Of a stretch of DNA of 64,000 nt, positions 18,077 through 27,587 are shown piece by piece. Location of the stretch: the NCBI RefSeq assembly GCF_007846085.1, contig NZ_VOEJ01000003.1, positions 372,001 to 436,000 of the forward strand, given 5' to 3'. The translations under genes and the position numbers were made by a program. Below the pieces are notes generated by a model, which saw nothing but the letters and a program-made list of their open reading frames with translations, was not told the origin of the DNA and made no database searches. This stretch comes from Mucilaginibacter pallidiroseus (lineage in GTDB: Bacteria; Bacteroidota; Bacteroidia; Sphingobacteriales; Sphingobacteriaceae). The stretch's first letter is position 1; each line of letters starts with the position of its first letter.

Positions 18077-19807
18077 TTAATCTTCGTCCTTATCATTTTT
18101 TTTGGCGGCCATGGCCAGCATGGGTTTACCAATAGTTTTAAATGTGCCCTCTCCCTTAAGTATTGATGCCAGCTGAGCTTTATTTTGCATGGTTTTAACT
18201 GCCTCATCCAATTCTTTATCATATTTAAAGTTGGCTTCGTAGCGGCCTTTCTCATAAAAATAGCGTGATGCTATTTCATTTTCCAATACCTGCTTTATCT
18301 CCTCCTTGTGCACCTGCAAATCATTCTTCTTGCTTGCAGCTAACTTGTTTTTTAAGGCATCGTACTCGGCCTGTATCTCGTTAAATTGCTTTTCGCGGGT
18401 GGCCTCCGTTTTCATGCTGTTCAGCATCTTTTCGGTAACGGTGCTGTAGGCGTAATTTTTATCAGCAAGGTATTTTACAAAGTCGTTGTATTCGGCGTCG
18501 GTAAGATTCAGCGAGCGGGCATCAGCCAGTTTAGGGTGGCTGTTACGATACTTGGTAGCGTAATCAAATATCAAAAGCTTGTTTACCAGTGTCGAAGTGA
18601 TGTTTGCAAAGCGTTCCTGTTTTACAAAAATGTCCGGGTATATGCCGCTACCATCGTAAACAGACCGGCCATTTTTAGTTTTAAACTCATGGATAAGCGA
18701 ATCGGCAACCTTTATAACGCTGCCATCATCCTTACGATGTGCATAATCAAGCGCCTGCACGCACCGGCCCGATGGAACATAGTACTTAGCAACCGTAACT
18801 TTAACCAAGCTATTATACGGCAAGTTAAAGGTTTGCTGCACCAGGCCTTTACCATAGCTTCGCTGGCCTATAATAATTGCCCTGTCCAGATCCTGCAAGG
18901 CTCCTGCCACAATCTCCGACGCTGAAGCCGAGCGGCTGTTAACCAATACCACAAGCGGCAGGTTAGGCTCCATGGGTGCGCTTACCGTACTGTAAGTAAA
19001 ATTTTTTTCCTTTATCTTCCCTTTTTGGGATACCACAAGCACATCTTTGGCAACAAACAGGTTTACTATTTTAACTGCTTCCTGCAAAATGCCGCCACCG
19101 TTTGAGCGAAGATCAAGGATTATACCGTTGGGGTTGTTCTTTTTAATAGCAACCAAGGCATTGGTTACTTCATCGGCCGAGTTTTCCAGAAACTTGTTGA
19201 GTTTGATGTAGCCCATGTTGCCATCAACCATTCCCGAATAAACTACGTTGGGTTGCTTAATTTCGTCACGGATCAGGTTTTTCTCAACAGGCGCCTCATT
19301 ATCACGCTTAAGCAGCAGCTTTATAGCAGCCCCTTTCGAGCCTTTAAGTAAAGCACTTACCTGATCGCTGGTTTTACCGGCAAGGTCAATGTCATTGATC
19401 TTTACCAATTGATCGCCCTGACGAATGTCGGCGCGTTGAGCCGGGAAGCCTGTAAATATATCAGAGATGTATACTTTGCCGTCGCGGGCAAAAATGCTTG
19501 CACCAATGCCGCCGTATTGGGTACTTACATAGTGCAGTTTATACTCTTCAATTTCAGATTCGGGTACAAACTCGGTATAGGGGTCGAGCCCTTCAAGCAT
19601 GGCATCAACGCCGGTTTTTACCATTTTGGCCGAGTTAATATCATCTACATAGTTGATATGCACCTCTTTATATACCGAAGAAAAAACATCAAGGTTTTTT
19701 GATATCTGGAAAAGGTCGTCATTAAAACCAAATGCAGTTACTGCCAGTGCAATTGTACCAGCAATAATAGCCGGGCGTTTGTAGCTGCGTTTATTCGTTT
19801 TTTCCAT
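18077..19807 (-). CDS. ctpA: Carboxy-terminal processing protease, S41 family
   Basis: This 576-residue periplasmic serine protease degrades or trims proteins from their C-terminus. A signal anchor (residues ~12-28) is followed by a PDZ domain (~90-175, with GGIGASIFARDGKVYISDIF and the G-Q-R-A-D-I-R-Q-G-D loop). Next comes the S41 catalytic core, with serine in SRSASASEIVAGAL and lysine in GQRSYGKGLVQQTF. A long helical C-terminal extension (~410-576), rich in Lys and Glu, is typical of Bacteroidota Ctp/Tsp proteins. It stands as its own unit, 74 nt downstream of a small gene in the same orientation. Confidence 0.92.
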   Translation of the reverse strand: MEKTNKRSYKRPAIIAGTIALAVTAFGFNDDLFQISKNLDVFSSVYKEVHINYVDDINSAKMVKTGVDAMLEGLDPYTEFVPESEIEEYKLHYVSTQYGGIGASIFARDGKVYISDIFTGFPAQRADIRQGDQLVKINDIDLAGKTSDQVSALLKGSKGAAIKLLLKRDNEAPVEKNLIRDEIKQPNVVYSGMVDGNMGYIKLNKFLENSADEVTNALVAIKKNNPNGIILDLRSNGGGILQEAVKIVNLFVAKDVLVVSQKGKIKEKNFTYSTVSAPMEPNLPLVVLVNSRSASASEIVAGALQDLDRAIIIGQRSYGKGLVQQTFNLPYNSLVKVTVAKYYVPSGRCVQALDYAHRKDDGSVIKVADSLIHEFKTKNGRSVYDGSGIYPDIFVKQERFANITSTLVNKLLIFDYATKYRNSHPKLADARSLNLTDAEYNDFVKYLADKNYAYSTVTEKMLNSMKTEATREKQFNEIQAEYDALKNKLAASKKNDLQVHKEEIKQVLENEIASRYFYEKGRYEANFKYDKELDEAVKTMQNKAQLASILKGEGTFKTIGKPMLAMAAKKNDKDED

Positions 19808-19881
19808 CTGTCAACATCCTTATTCGCTGTAAACTATAAATATACAAAAGCACAGCCCTTTTGTATAATCAATAACTGTTT

Positions 19882-20097
19882 TTACAGGCGGTTATTATCA
19901 ATGTTTACCAATGCTTTTTTAAGGGTAAACACAACATAGGCGCGGTCGCGGTTAACCAGCTCCATTAACCTGTTTATCAGGCTTTCTTCCTGGCCCTGGG
20001 TGTATTGCAATTCCTCGTCGGTAAGGTGGTTGTATTTGCGCTGAACTTTAATTTTTACGCGTTTCCAATCCTTATCGCTGATAGTTATCTCTGCCAT
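19882..20097 (-). CDS. Small CsbD-like protein
   Basis: A 71-residue charged cytoplasmic protein. The pattern W-K-x5-KVQRKYNHLTDEELQY-x3-G resembles CsbD-type general stress proteins, where a short helical segment ends in LTDDDL. The match is over about 25 residues only. Downstream residues ESLINRLMELVNRD continue a helix. It lies directly upstream of ctpA on the same strand. No motif indicates a reaction. Confidence 0.6.
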   Translation of the reverse strand: MAEITISDKDWKRVKIKVQRKYNHLTDEELQYTQGQEESLINRLMELVNRDRAYVVFTLKKALVNIDNNRL

Positions 20098-20273
20098 AGA
20101 TCAAATATATTTCAGCAAAAATATAAAAAATACAGCTCGCCTGCGTTTAATGTGCTGACGCTGTTAAACTTTTAACACATACCTATATTCAAAGGTTTGT
20201 AACAGAAGCAAACTCGCGTTTATTTGTTGCATTAAAAACAACACATTGTTTAACCCTACTGAAAACACAATTT

Positions 20274-20858
20274 ATGAAAAAGTTTTTCTTAAGCATTGCC
20301 ATTGTAGCAATGGCAGTTATTGGCGCTAAGGCGCAATCGTTAGGCGTAAAAGCCGGTATCAATTTCTCAAAGATCAATGCTGATAATGTAGGCGAATCGA
20401 GCGTTACAGGTTACCAGGCCGGTTTGTTTGCCCGTTTTGGCCACAGCCTTTACCTGCAGCCCGAGCTTTACGTGGGTAGCAGCGGTGGTAAGTTTGATTT
20501 TCAAAACAATAACGGTACCGTGACAACCAACGGCAAAGTCACGTTCACTACCCTAAACCTGCCGTTACTGGTTGGTAAAGGCTGGGGTGGCGATAACCTT
20601 AATTTCAGAGTGATGGCAGGCCCGGTATATAGCTACGTAATGGACAAAAATCAAAACTTTGCCGATAACGTGAGCAGTGCTTACCAGGACTTTGGCGATT
20701 ATAAGAAAAGTACGCTTGGTTTCCAGGCGGGTGCCGGTATTGATGTTGGTCATATTACAGCCGATTTTCGTTACGAGGGCGGACTGACCAAGATTAATCA
20801 GAATTTTGGCCAGCGCCAAAACTTATGGGCACTGAGTGTAGGCTTTAAATTCTTTTAA
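20274..20858 (+). CDS. Outer-membrane beta-barrel protein (PorT-like)
   Basis: A 194-residue exported protein with a signal peptide (residues 1-20, ending AKAQ). It shows the alternating-residue pattern of an eight-stranded barrel: LGVKAGINFSKI, YQAGLFARFGHSLYLQPELYV, LLVGKGWGG and the C-terminal aromatic LSVGFKFF. Proteins of this type are annotated as porin-family or PorT-like in Bacteroidota. No specific ligand or role can be read from it. Confidence 0.83.
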   Translation: MKKFFLSIAIVAMAVIGAKAQSLGVKAGINFSKINADNVGESSVTGYQAGLFARFGHSLYLQPELYVGSSGGKFDFQNNNGTVTTNGKVTFTTLNLPLLVGKGWGGDNLNFRVMAGPVYSYVMDKNQNFADNVSSAYQDFGDYKKSTLGFQAGAGIDVGHITADFRYEGGLTKINQNFGQRQNLWALSVGFKFF

Positions 20859-20877
20859 TTGTTAAAATACAAATAAG

Positions 20878-20946
20878 TCATGCCGATGCATGTCGGCATC
20901 TCACGGATACTTAAACTATGAGATGCTGAAAGAATTTCAGTATGAC
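20878..20946. repeat. Dispersed hairpin repeat with GTCAT/ATGAC ends
   Basis: A ~69-nt element with inverted ends (GTCATGCCGA on the left, TTCAGTATGAC on the right) and internal short inverted repeats. A related element with TGTCATcCTGA and TCAgcATGACA ends is at 28319-28384. They look like REP/MITE-type intergenic repeats of this phylum. Confidence 0.55.
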
Positions 20947-20952
20947 CAATAA

Positions 20953-20994
20953 CAAACAAAAGCGGCTGCTCACTAAGGCAGCCGCTTTTGTTTG
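20953..20994. terminator. Long terminator hairpin between the barrel gene and amidohydrolases
   Basis: A 17-bp perfect inverted repeat (CAAACAAAAGCGGCTGC and complement) with an 8-nt loop, serving both convergent units. Confidence 0.85.
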
Positions 20995-21009
20995 TGTTAA
21001 TTGATAAGC

Positions 21010-22311
21010 TTAATTGGCTTTAAAGCCATACTTTTCGCTGTAGCGTTTGTATAGTTGCTTATGCAAGTTGTCCAGGTCAATGTTGCGGCCCTGTATGTAG
21101 GCGTTCTCTACACCCAGGGTGATCATATCTAATGCATCACCTTTAGATATAAAAAGGTTAGCATCTTTACCTACCTCAAGTGTGCCTGTAGTTTTATCGA
21201 TACCTAAAATTTTAGCGTTGTTAAGCGTGATCATGCTCAAGGCTTGCTCTTTGGTTAGCCCGTAGCCAACCGCCTGGCCCGCCTCGAAAGGCAGGTTGCG
21301 CTGACGCCAGAAACCAATGCCTGTTAAACCATAAAGCACACCCGCATCCTGCAGCATTCTTGGTAATTTATAAGGCAGATAAACATCGTCTTCGTCTTTA
21401 TCCGGCAGGGTTTGGGTTTCGCGGATAATAACGGGCACATTATTTTGTTTCAAAACATCGGTAACCAGGTAAGATTCTACCCCGCCGACTATAACCACTT
21501 GTACGCCCCATTTTTTGCCGAAGTTAATAGCCTGTATAATCTCTTTAGCGTTATTGGCGTTTACAAACAGCTTTTTGCTGCCGTTAAACAAACCCTTCAT
21601 GGCATCGAAGCGAAGGTTTTTGACAGATGGCTTGCCAATTTCGGCGTAGGCTTTCGCCTGTCCGAAAAGGTCTTCAAGCGCATCTATTTCCTTTTGCGTA
21701 CGCTCTGCCGGAGACATACCACCAGGTGCCGGTGCACGGCGAAAGCTCGGGCGGTTGTATGGCCAGTTAAGGTGGATGGCAACATCTGTTTTATATGCTG
21801 CGTCTTCCCAATTCCAGCCGTCAAGCATCATTACTGATGATTGCCCACTTATTACCCCGCCATCCGGAGTGGCCTGGGCCAATAAAACTCCGTTTGATCG
21901 TACTGTAGGAATAACTTTAGAGTCGGTATTATAAGCGATCAATGCGCGTACGTGCGGATTAAGCTCGCCGGTTTCGCTATCGTCAACACTGGCTTTTACT
22001 GCCTCAAACTCTACCAACCCCAGGTTGGTAACCGGGCAAATGAAACCCGGGTAAAGTTGCTTACCGGCAGCATCAATTACGTCTGCACCTGCCGTGTTTG
22101 GAGCGGCACCTTCGCCAACTGCGGTAATTTTACCTTTATCAAATGCAATGTAGCCGTTGTTGTAAACTGTGCCGTTGCCCACGTGAATAGTGGCGCCGGT
22201 AATAATTACAGGCTTTGATTGCGGCTTGGCAGGCATAATATTGGCCTGGCCAAATGCAATAGCAGCGCTTGCCATGAGGGCTGCCGTTATACTGAATATT
22301 TTATTTGTCAT
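21010..22311 (-). CDS. Exported amidohydrolase-family protein, probably metal-site deficient
   Basis: A 433-residue protein with a signal peptide (to about residue 21) and an imidazolonepropionase-like amidohydrolase fold: GATIHVGNGTVYNNGYIAFDKGKI at the start and LNNAKILGIDKTTGTLEVGKDANLFI at the end. At the place where an HxH zinc motif should follow the first strand, the sequence is KQLYPGFICPVTNLGL, without histidines. It therefore may not bind the usual metals and could be a structural partner. It lies 14 nt downstream of the 1018-residue amidohydrolase, so the two are co-transcribed and may form a complex. Confidence 0.82.
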   Translation of the reverse strand: MTNKIFSITAALMASAAIAFGQANIMPAKPQSKPVIITGATIHVGNGTVYNNGYIAFDKGKITAVGEGAAPNTAGADVIDAAGKQLYPGFICPVTNLGLVEFEAVKASVDDSETGELNPHVRALIAYNTDSKVIPTVRSNGVLLAQATPDGGVISGQSSVMMLDGWNWEDAAYKTDVAIHLNWPYNRPSFRRAPAPGGMSPAERTQKEIDALEDLFGQAKAYAEIGKPSVKNLRFDAMKGLFNGSKKLFVNANNAKEIIQAINFGKKWGVQVVIVGGVESYLVTDVLKQNNVPVIIRETQTLPDKDEDDVYLPYKLPRMLQDAGVLYGLTGIGFWRQRNLPFEAGQAVGYGLTKEQALSMITLNNAKILGIDKTTGTLEVGKDANLFISKGDALDMITLGVENAYIQGRNIDLDNLHKQLYKRYSEKYGFKAN

Positions 22312-22325
22312 GATGGTTGTGATAA

Positions 22326-25300
22326 TTATTTGGTGCCAATGGTTTGGAATCCGTTGTAAGCGTCGGCTACGGTAAAGGCAGCTTCCTCAAGGCTCTCGCA
22401 CTCGTACAGGCGACGCCTGCGCGGGGTGGCTGTTTGTGTAGCTGCACCTTTATTTTTAGCCGATAACATTTTTTGGATCAAGCGGCCTTCGTCTGCTTTT
22501 AAAGCTTTGCGCTTTTCGGCATCTTTCTCGATATCCCAATAAGGCACACCATCAACATATGTCTTTTCGGCCACGGCATAAATTGATAATGGCTTGGCCG
22601 ACCATACCACGATGTCGGCATCTTTACCGGCTTTTAAACTGCCAACCTTGTTATCAATGTGCAGCATTTTGGCGGGGTTAAGGGTAACCAGCTTCAAAGC
22701 ATCTTCCTCGGTTAGGTTACCGTAGGTCATGGCTTTACCGGCTTCCTGGTTCAGGCGTCGGGCCATCTCCGCATCATCAGAGTTAAAGCCGGTTATAACA
22801 CCAACTTCGTGCATTAGCTTGCCGTTGTATGGGATAGCCTCAGCCACCTCCATTTTGTATGCCCACCAATCGCTAAAGGTTGAGCCGGCAATATTGCGGG
22901 CCTTCATCTTATCAGCTACTTTGTAACCCTCTAATATGTGCGTAAAGGTATTGATCTTGAAGCCCATCGAGTCGGCCACATGCATCAGCATGTTGATTTC
23001 CGACTGTACATAAGAGTGGCAAGTGATAAAGCGTTTGTTATCCAATATCTCTACCAAAGCATCCAGCTCCAGGTCGCGGCGGGTGGTGCTGCCTTTAACA
23101 GCCCGGGCTGCTTTGTATTCTTTAGCACGGGTAAAGGCATCTTTGTAAACCTGTTCAACACCCATACGTGTTTGCGGGAAACGCAGGTTTGGCGTACCCG
23201 GTACCACACCCCAGTTGGTTTGTTTTACGTTTTCGCCAAGCGCGAATTTGATAAACCCGTCAGATCCGGCAAATTTCATTTGCTCGGGCATAGCGCCCCA
23301 ACGCAATTTAATAAGCTGCGTTTGGCCCCCAATAGCATTGGCAGATCCATGCAGCAGGTGCGATGTGGTTACACCACCCGCCAACTGGCGATAGATGTTA
23401 ATATCCTCAGGATCTAAAACATCAGCAATACGAACTTCTGAAGTTACAGATTGCGTACCCTCGTTTACACCGCTTTGTATGGCAATGTGCGAGTGCTCGT
23501 CAACAATACCTGCGGTAATGTGCTTGCCTGTGGCATCAACTACCTTAGCACCGCCTGCAGACAGGTTTTTACCTACAGCTTTTATTTTACCGCCCTCAAT
23601 CAATACATCAGCACCTGTTAACACACCTTCTTTTTCGTTGGTCCAAACGGTAGCGTTTTTGAAAAGAACGGTTTCCTGTTTTGGTACTTCGGCATTGCCA
23701 TACGCTGTGAACGGATAAATTACCCGGCCCGTTGTAGGTTTTGGTTTAGACGTTGTGTCGCGTTTTGTTTCAGCAGGAGCTGGGGCTGTTTGTGTAGCAG
23801 TCCAGCCAATGCTGTTACCATCGGCTAAAACACCGCTGCCCTTTAAGGTAAGGGGCGATACAGAAGCGATGTATCCGTTAAGGCGTACAGTACCTGATGG
23901 TTTGTTTTTAAGGTCGAAATAAAGGTTAAGCAAATCGCCGGTGCGTACAATAGTGCCTTTGGTTTTAAGGCTGTCTGCCCCTGTGCGCTCAATATTAGCC
24001 TCGTATGAGCCGGGCTTGCCGGTAATTTTTAAAATGGTATTATTAAAGGTTTCGCCGGTTAGCGCATACGTACCGCGCAGGTCGGTAATATCTTTTTTGC
24101 TTACTACATACTGCCGGCCTTCAACCCAATTCTCGTAAATGATGTTTTCGGGCTTAAATAACTCGTCGGAAGTGATCAGCAGGTTGGCCAGTTTGCCTTT
24201 GGTAAGTGTACCTACCTTATCACTAACGCCTAAAATTTCGGCAGGGGTTTGGGTAAGTGCGCGCAGGGCTTGTGCAGGAGTTAAGCCGTTATCAATGGCG
24301 GTGCGCAGATTGGTCCAAAAGTCGGTTGGTTTTGCAAGGCCGAATGAAGTAATTGCAAACCTCACGCCTGCTTTAGCTAATACAGCCGGATTGCTTGGTG
24401 CCATTTCCCAGCTCTTCATCTGGTCGTAGCTAATGTTACGGGCATCAAACGGGTTTTCGATATCGAAAGCTTCCGGGAAATTTAGGGGAATGATCAGCGT
24501 AGCGTTTAAGGCTTTTACAGCGTCGACACGCTTAAATTCCAGGCCATCTGTTTTGTAAATATATTGCTTGCCAAACTCTTTAGCTATTTTATCAGCACGC
24601 AATATGCTGTAAACATCGCTTGCCTCAAAAATCTGCGGGTATGCTTGTGTGCGGTTAAACTCGGCAAGAGAAATATTGTACTCCTCCTTTTGCCCTTTAT
24701 ACCATTCAGCATCGTAATAAGTCTGGCGCAGTAAGGCAATGCTTCCCATTAATGATGACGGGTAGTTTGTAGCAGCCGTGCCTTTGCTAAAAGAGTAATT
24801 TGCAGCTGCCTGGTCACTTAGTAACACTTTATTATCCGCCTCATCTGCCAGTGTAACAACCACAGATGTGCCACGGGCAATACCATCATGAATGAGTGAT
24901 TGCACTGTAGTAAACCCATTCTTTTTAAATTCTTCGGCTTTGGCAGCATCAACATGAAATACTTCTTTGGCGTTCATCTCCGGGCGGATGGCCTCGTTCC
25001 AGCCATAAGCCCCGCGCTTGGCCGATACAAAAGACGGCTCGTTGGGATTGCGTTTAGGGGTAAAGTTTTGGCGGGATGACTCAGGGATACCGTAAGTGGT
25101 ATAAGCATCTATCAAACCAGGGTAAATGTATTTGCCCTTCAGGTCAACAACCACGTAACCTTTGGGTACGCTTACACCAGTACCAACGGCTTCAATAACG
25201 CGGTCTTTAATCAGCAGGGTGCCGCCTTTAATGGTTTGGTCGGCGCTGGTTACAATGTTTGCATTGGTAAATGCGTAAAGGCCGGGTCGCACATCCCAGG

Positions 25301-25382
25301 CGCCATTTACAGGATAGGTGTCCTGTGCATGGCCGGGCCGGAATACGAACACGGACAAACAAATAAGTAATAGTTTTTTCAT
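22326..25382 (-). CDS. Exported double-module amidohydrolase, 1018 residues
   Basis: An exported protein (signal peptide to residue ~19) with two amidohydrolase modules. The first (about 25-430) begins PGLYAFTNANIVTSADQTIKGGTLLI and lacks the HxH motif (KYIYPGLIDAYTTYGI). A beta-rich linker (~430-570) follows. The second (~570-1000) has the intact metal motif in ITAGIVDEHSHIAIQSG, downstream histidines in CHSYVQSE and FTHILEGY, and the closing pattern LNPAKMLHIDNKVGSLKAGKDADIVVW. Only the second module looks catalytic. The substrate is unknown; a peptide-like or cyclic amide is plausible. It is first in a two-gene operon. Confidence 0.85.
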   Translation of the reverse strand: MKKLLLICLSVFVFRPGHAQDTYPVNGAWDVRPGLYAFTNANIVTSADQTIKGGTLLIKDRVIEAVGTGVSVPKGYVVVDLKGKYIYPGLIDAYTTYGIPESSRQNFTPKRNPNEPSFVSAKRGAYGWNEAIRPEMNAKEVFHVDAAKAEEFKKNGFTTVQSLIHDGIARGTSVVVTLADEADNKVLLSDQAAANYSFSKGTAATNYPSSLMGSIALLRQTYYDAEWYKGQKEEYNISLAEFNRTQAYPQIFEASDVYSILRADKIAKEFGKQYIYKTDGLEFKRVDAVKALNATLIIPLNFPEAFDIENPFDARNISYDQMKSWEMAPSNPAVLAKAGVRFAITSFGLAKPTDFWTNLRTAIDNGLTPAQALRALTQTPAEILGVSDKVGTLTKGKLANLLITSDELFKPENIIYENWVEGRQYVVSKKDITDLRGTYALTGETFNNTILKITGKPGSYEANIERTGADSLKTKGTIVRTGDLLNLYFDLKNKPSGTVRLNGYIASVSPLTLKGSGVLADGNSIGWTATQTAPAPAETKRDTTSKPKPTTGRVIYPFTAYGNAEVPKQETVLFKNATVWTNEKEGVLTGADVLIEGGKIKAVGKNLSAGGAKVVDATGKHITAGIVDEHSHIAIQSGVNEGTQSVTSEVRIADVLDPEDINIYRQLAGGVTTSHLLHGSANAIGGQTQLIKLRWGAMPEQMKFAGSDGFIKFALGENVKQTNWGVVPGTPNLRFPQTRMGVEQVYKDAFTRAKEYKAARAVKGSTTRRDLELDALVEILDNKRFITCHSYVQSEINMLMHVADSMGFKINTFTHILEGYKVADKMKARNIAGSTFSDWWAYKMEVAEAIPYNGKLMHEVGVITGFNSDDAEMARRLNQEAGKAMTYGNLTEEDALKLVTLNPAKMLHIDNKVGSLKAGKDADIVVWSAKPLSIYAVAEKTYVDGVPYWDIEKDAEKRKALKADEGRLIQKMLSAKNKGAATQTATPRRRRLYECESLEEAAFTVADAYNGFQTIGTK

Positions 25383-25514
25383 CAGTCAGTTAATTTGCTT
25401 TAAATATATGAACAATCGCATAAAATTGGCCCGCATCACGGTACTGGCATATGTTTGTTACATTTTCTGCCCTCGGCATATTATCAGTATATTCGTAGCA
25501 AAAAATCAATCGTA

Positions 25515-25961
25515 ATGACTGCTTATCAATTCTTTCTTTACTTCCACTCGGGTTTCAGGTATATTGTAATGGTGCTTGTATTGCTGGCCATACTTGGTGC
25601 TTTAGCGGGCTGGCTGGGTAAAAAACCATATACAGATGGTAGCCGCAAGCTTAACTTGTTTGCCATGATATCTGCCCACACCCAATTTTTGCTGGGCATT
25701 ATATTATACTTTTTAAGCCCGTTTGTAGTGTTTGCAAAAGCCACCATGAAAGATGCAACATCACGCTATTGGACGGTTGAGCATATTGCCATGATGTTGT
25801 TTGCCATTGTATTGATAACAATAGGTCACAGCAAATCAAAGAAAGCAACTTTGCCTGAAGCTAAGCACCGCTCAATTGCTGTGTTTTATATTTTAGCGCT
25901 GATTGTCATTGCGGTAGCGATTATACAAAGCCAAAGGCCCTTCTTTGGAATGAGCCATTAA
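25515..25961 (+). CDS. Four-helix membrane protein, cytochrome-b-like
   Basis: I start at 25515 (MTAYQFFLYFHSGFRYIV). The 149-residue product has four hydrophobic helices and conserved-looking histidines in YFHSGFRYIVM, ISAHTQFLLG, TVEHIAMML and ITIGHSKSKK. These would suit haem or copper binding in a small membrane cytochrome, although I cannot prove it. The family is common and uncharacterised in Bacteroidota. It lies just upstream of the trp leader but ends 18 nt before the -33 box of that promoter. Confidence 0.7.
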   Translation: MTAYQFFLYFHSGFRYIVMVLVLLAILGALAGWLGKKPYTDGSRKLNLFAMISAHTQFLLGIILYFLSPFVVFAKATMKDATSRYWTVEHIAMMLFAIVLITIGHSKSKKATLPEAKHRSIAVFYILALIVIAVAIIQSQRPFFGMSH

Positions 25962-25978
25962 AATAAAAGTTGAAAAAA

Positions 25979-26008
25979 TTTGGTAATTCAAAATTCTTTA
26001 TAAATTTG
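25979..26008 (+). promoter_or_regulatory. Promoter of the trp leader
   Basis: TTTG (25979-25982), 18 nt, then TAAATTTG (26001-26008), a full match to the Bacteroidota -33/-7 consensus. Transcription would start about 10 nt before the leader peptide ATG, leaving almost no 5' leader. Confidence 0.7.
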
Positions 26009-26018
26009 TTGCCACGTT

Positions 26019-26093
26019 ATGAAAAAAACTATCTACAATAACCTTTGGTGGCACCGTGCAAAACATGGCAGCCGGATAGAATTTTGGAAATAA
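26019..26093 (+). CDS. trpL: Tryptophan operon leader peptide
   Basis: A 24-residue open frame (MKKTIYNNLWWHRAKHGSRI, then EFWK) with adjacent Trp codons at positions 10 and 11 and a third at 23. It lies between a strong promoter and a terminator hairpin, directly before trpE. This is the arrangement of ribosome-mediated attenuation: low charged tRNA-Trp stalls the ribosome on the Trp codons and changes downstream RNA folding. No function of the peptide itself is expected. Leader peptides of this size are usually missed by gene callers. Confidence 0.85.
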   Translation: MKKTIYNNLWWHRAKHGSRIEFWK

Positions 26094-26122
26094 CTAACTA
26101 ATCAAATGTAAACCTAAATTGG

Positions 26123-26156
26123 AAACCCGGCGAACGCTCAATTCGCCGGGTTTTTT
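26123..26156 (+). terminator. trp attenuator hairpin
   Basis: A stem of about 12 bp (AAACCCGGCGAA with TTCGCCGGGTTT, 7-nt loop) followed by six T. It ends 20 nt before the preferred trpE start, so it must be avoided when tryptophan is scarce. A competing antiterminator with the leader around GGTGGCACCGTGC is likely but was not folded. Confidence 0.85.
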
Positions 26157-26176
26157 ATTTAATGGATTTTTATAAA

Positions 26177-27586
26177 ATGACTACTTACAAAATTACAACC
26201 ACACATAAAAAGTTACTTGCCGATACCACCACGCCGGTGAGCATATACCTGCGCCTAAGGGACGTTTTCCCGAACTCGCTCCTGTTGGAAAGCTCCGACT
26301 ACCACAGCCGCGAAAACAGCATGAGTTATGTTTGCTGCGCACCTTTTAGCGGGCTTATACTTGACGAGCGCACGCTAACTAAAACGTTTCCTGATGGCAG
26401 CGTTGAAGTGAGCCAGCCCGATAGCTTTGATATTACGCAAGAGATAAACAATTTTTTGGGCAGGTTTGAAGCCGACAGCACGCCGTCGAAGATTATATCA
26501 AACGGTTTATTCGGTTATTTTACGCATGAAGCTGTTGAGTATTTTGAAACCATTAAATTAAAGGAAAGCGACGATACCAGCCGGAAGATTCCGGTAATGC
26601 AGTATCATATGTACCGTTATATTATTGCGGTAGATCATTTCAAGAACGAACTTTATATTTTCCATAACCAGGTAGATGGGCAGGCCGAAACAAACGGCTT
26701 GGATAAGATAGCCGACCTGATCAAGAACAAAAACTTTCCGGAGTATAGCTTTAACAGCGTAGATGCTGAAAAATCTAACCTAACCGATGACGAATTTATT
26801 GCCATTGTTGAGAAGATGAAACAGCACATCTACCGTGGCGATGTTTTCCAGATTGTGCCTTCCCGAGCTTTTTCGAGGCATTTTTTAGGCGATGAATTTA
26901 ACGTTTACCGTGCCTTGCGTTCTGTTAACCCGTCGCCATATCTGTTCTATTTCGACTTTGGGGATTTCAGGATCTTCGGTTCATCGCCCGAAGCGCAGAT
27001 TACCGTTAAAAATGATATTGCAAGCATATTCCCTATCGCCGGAACCTTTAAGCGCAGCGGCGATGATGAGAAAGATGCAGAGATAGCCCGTGCATTGGAG
27101 AATGACCCTAAGGAGTCGGCAGAGCACGTGATGCTGGTTGACCTTGCCCGTAACGACCTGAGCCGCCATTGCGAACAGGTAAACGTAAAGGCTTTTAAAG
27201 AGGTGCAATACTACTCGCACCTTATACACCTGGTATCGCACGTAACGGGTAAATTAAAACCTGGTGCAACGTCATTTAAAATTGTTGCAGACACTTTCCC
27301 GGCAGGTACGCTGAGCGGTGCGCCCAAGTACCGTGCGATGGAAATTATTGATGAGAACGAAAAAAGCAAACGCAGTTTTTACAGCGGTGCAATAGGTTTC
27401 CTTGGCTTTAATGGCGATTTTAACCATGCCATCATGATCCGGTCGTTCCTAAGTAAGAATAATACATTGCATTACCAGGCTGGTGCTGGAATTGTAGCCG
27501 GATCTGTAGCAGAAAGCGAACTTAAAGAAGTAGATAATAAAATAGCAGCCCTGCGCCGGGCAATTGAACTGGCAGAGGAATTGTAG
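26177..27586 (+). CDS. trpE: Anthranilate synthase component I
   Basis: TrpE makes anthranilate from chorismate with ammonia supplied by TrpG. Hallmarks are FQIVPSRAFSRHF, SPSPYLFYFDFGD, IAGTFKRSG and the C-terminal FPAGTLSGAPKYRAMEIIDE. The segment LLESSDYHSRENSMSYVCC near the N-terminus fits the tryptophan-feedback site. I start at 26177 (MTTYKITTTHKKLL) because the earlier ATG at 26162 lies in the T-run of the attenuator. Length (469 aa) is typical. The gene is first in trpE-trpG-trpC. Confidence 0.94.
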   Translation: MTTYKITTTHKKLLADTTTPVSIYLRLRDVFPNSLLLESSDYHSRENSMSYVCCAPFSGLILDERTLTKTFPDGSVEVSQPDSFDITQEINNFLGRFEADSTPSKIISNGLFGYFTHEAVEYFETIKLKESDDTSRKIPVMQYHMYRYIIAVDHFKNELYIFHNQVDGQAETNGLDKIADLIKNKNFPEYSFNSVDAEKSNLTDDEFIAIVEKMKQHIYRGDVFQIVPSRAFSRHFLGDEFNVYRALRSVNPSPYLFYFDFGDFRIFGSSPEAQITVKNDIASIFPIAGTFKRSGDDEKDAEIARALENDPKESAEHVMLVDLARNDLSRHCEQVNVKAFKEVQYYSHLIHLVSHVTGKLKPGATSFKIVADTFPAGTLSGAPKYRAMEIIDENEKSKRSFYSGAIGFLGFNGDFNHAIMIRSFLSKNNTLHYQAGAGIVAGSVAESELKEVDNKIAALRRAIELAEEL

Positions 27587-27587
27587 A

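Noticed and set aside
18386..18925. A 179-residue plus-strand open frame
   Set aside because: It is the reverse shadow of the S41 protease gene.
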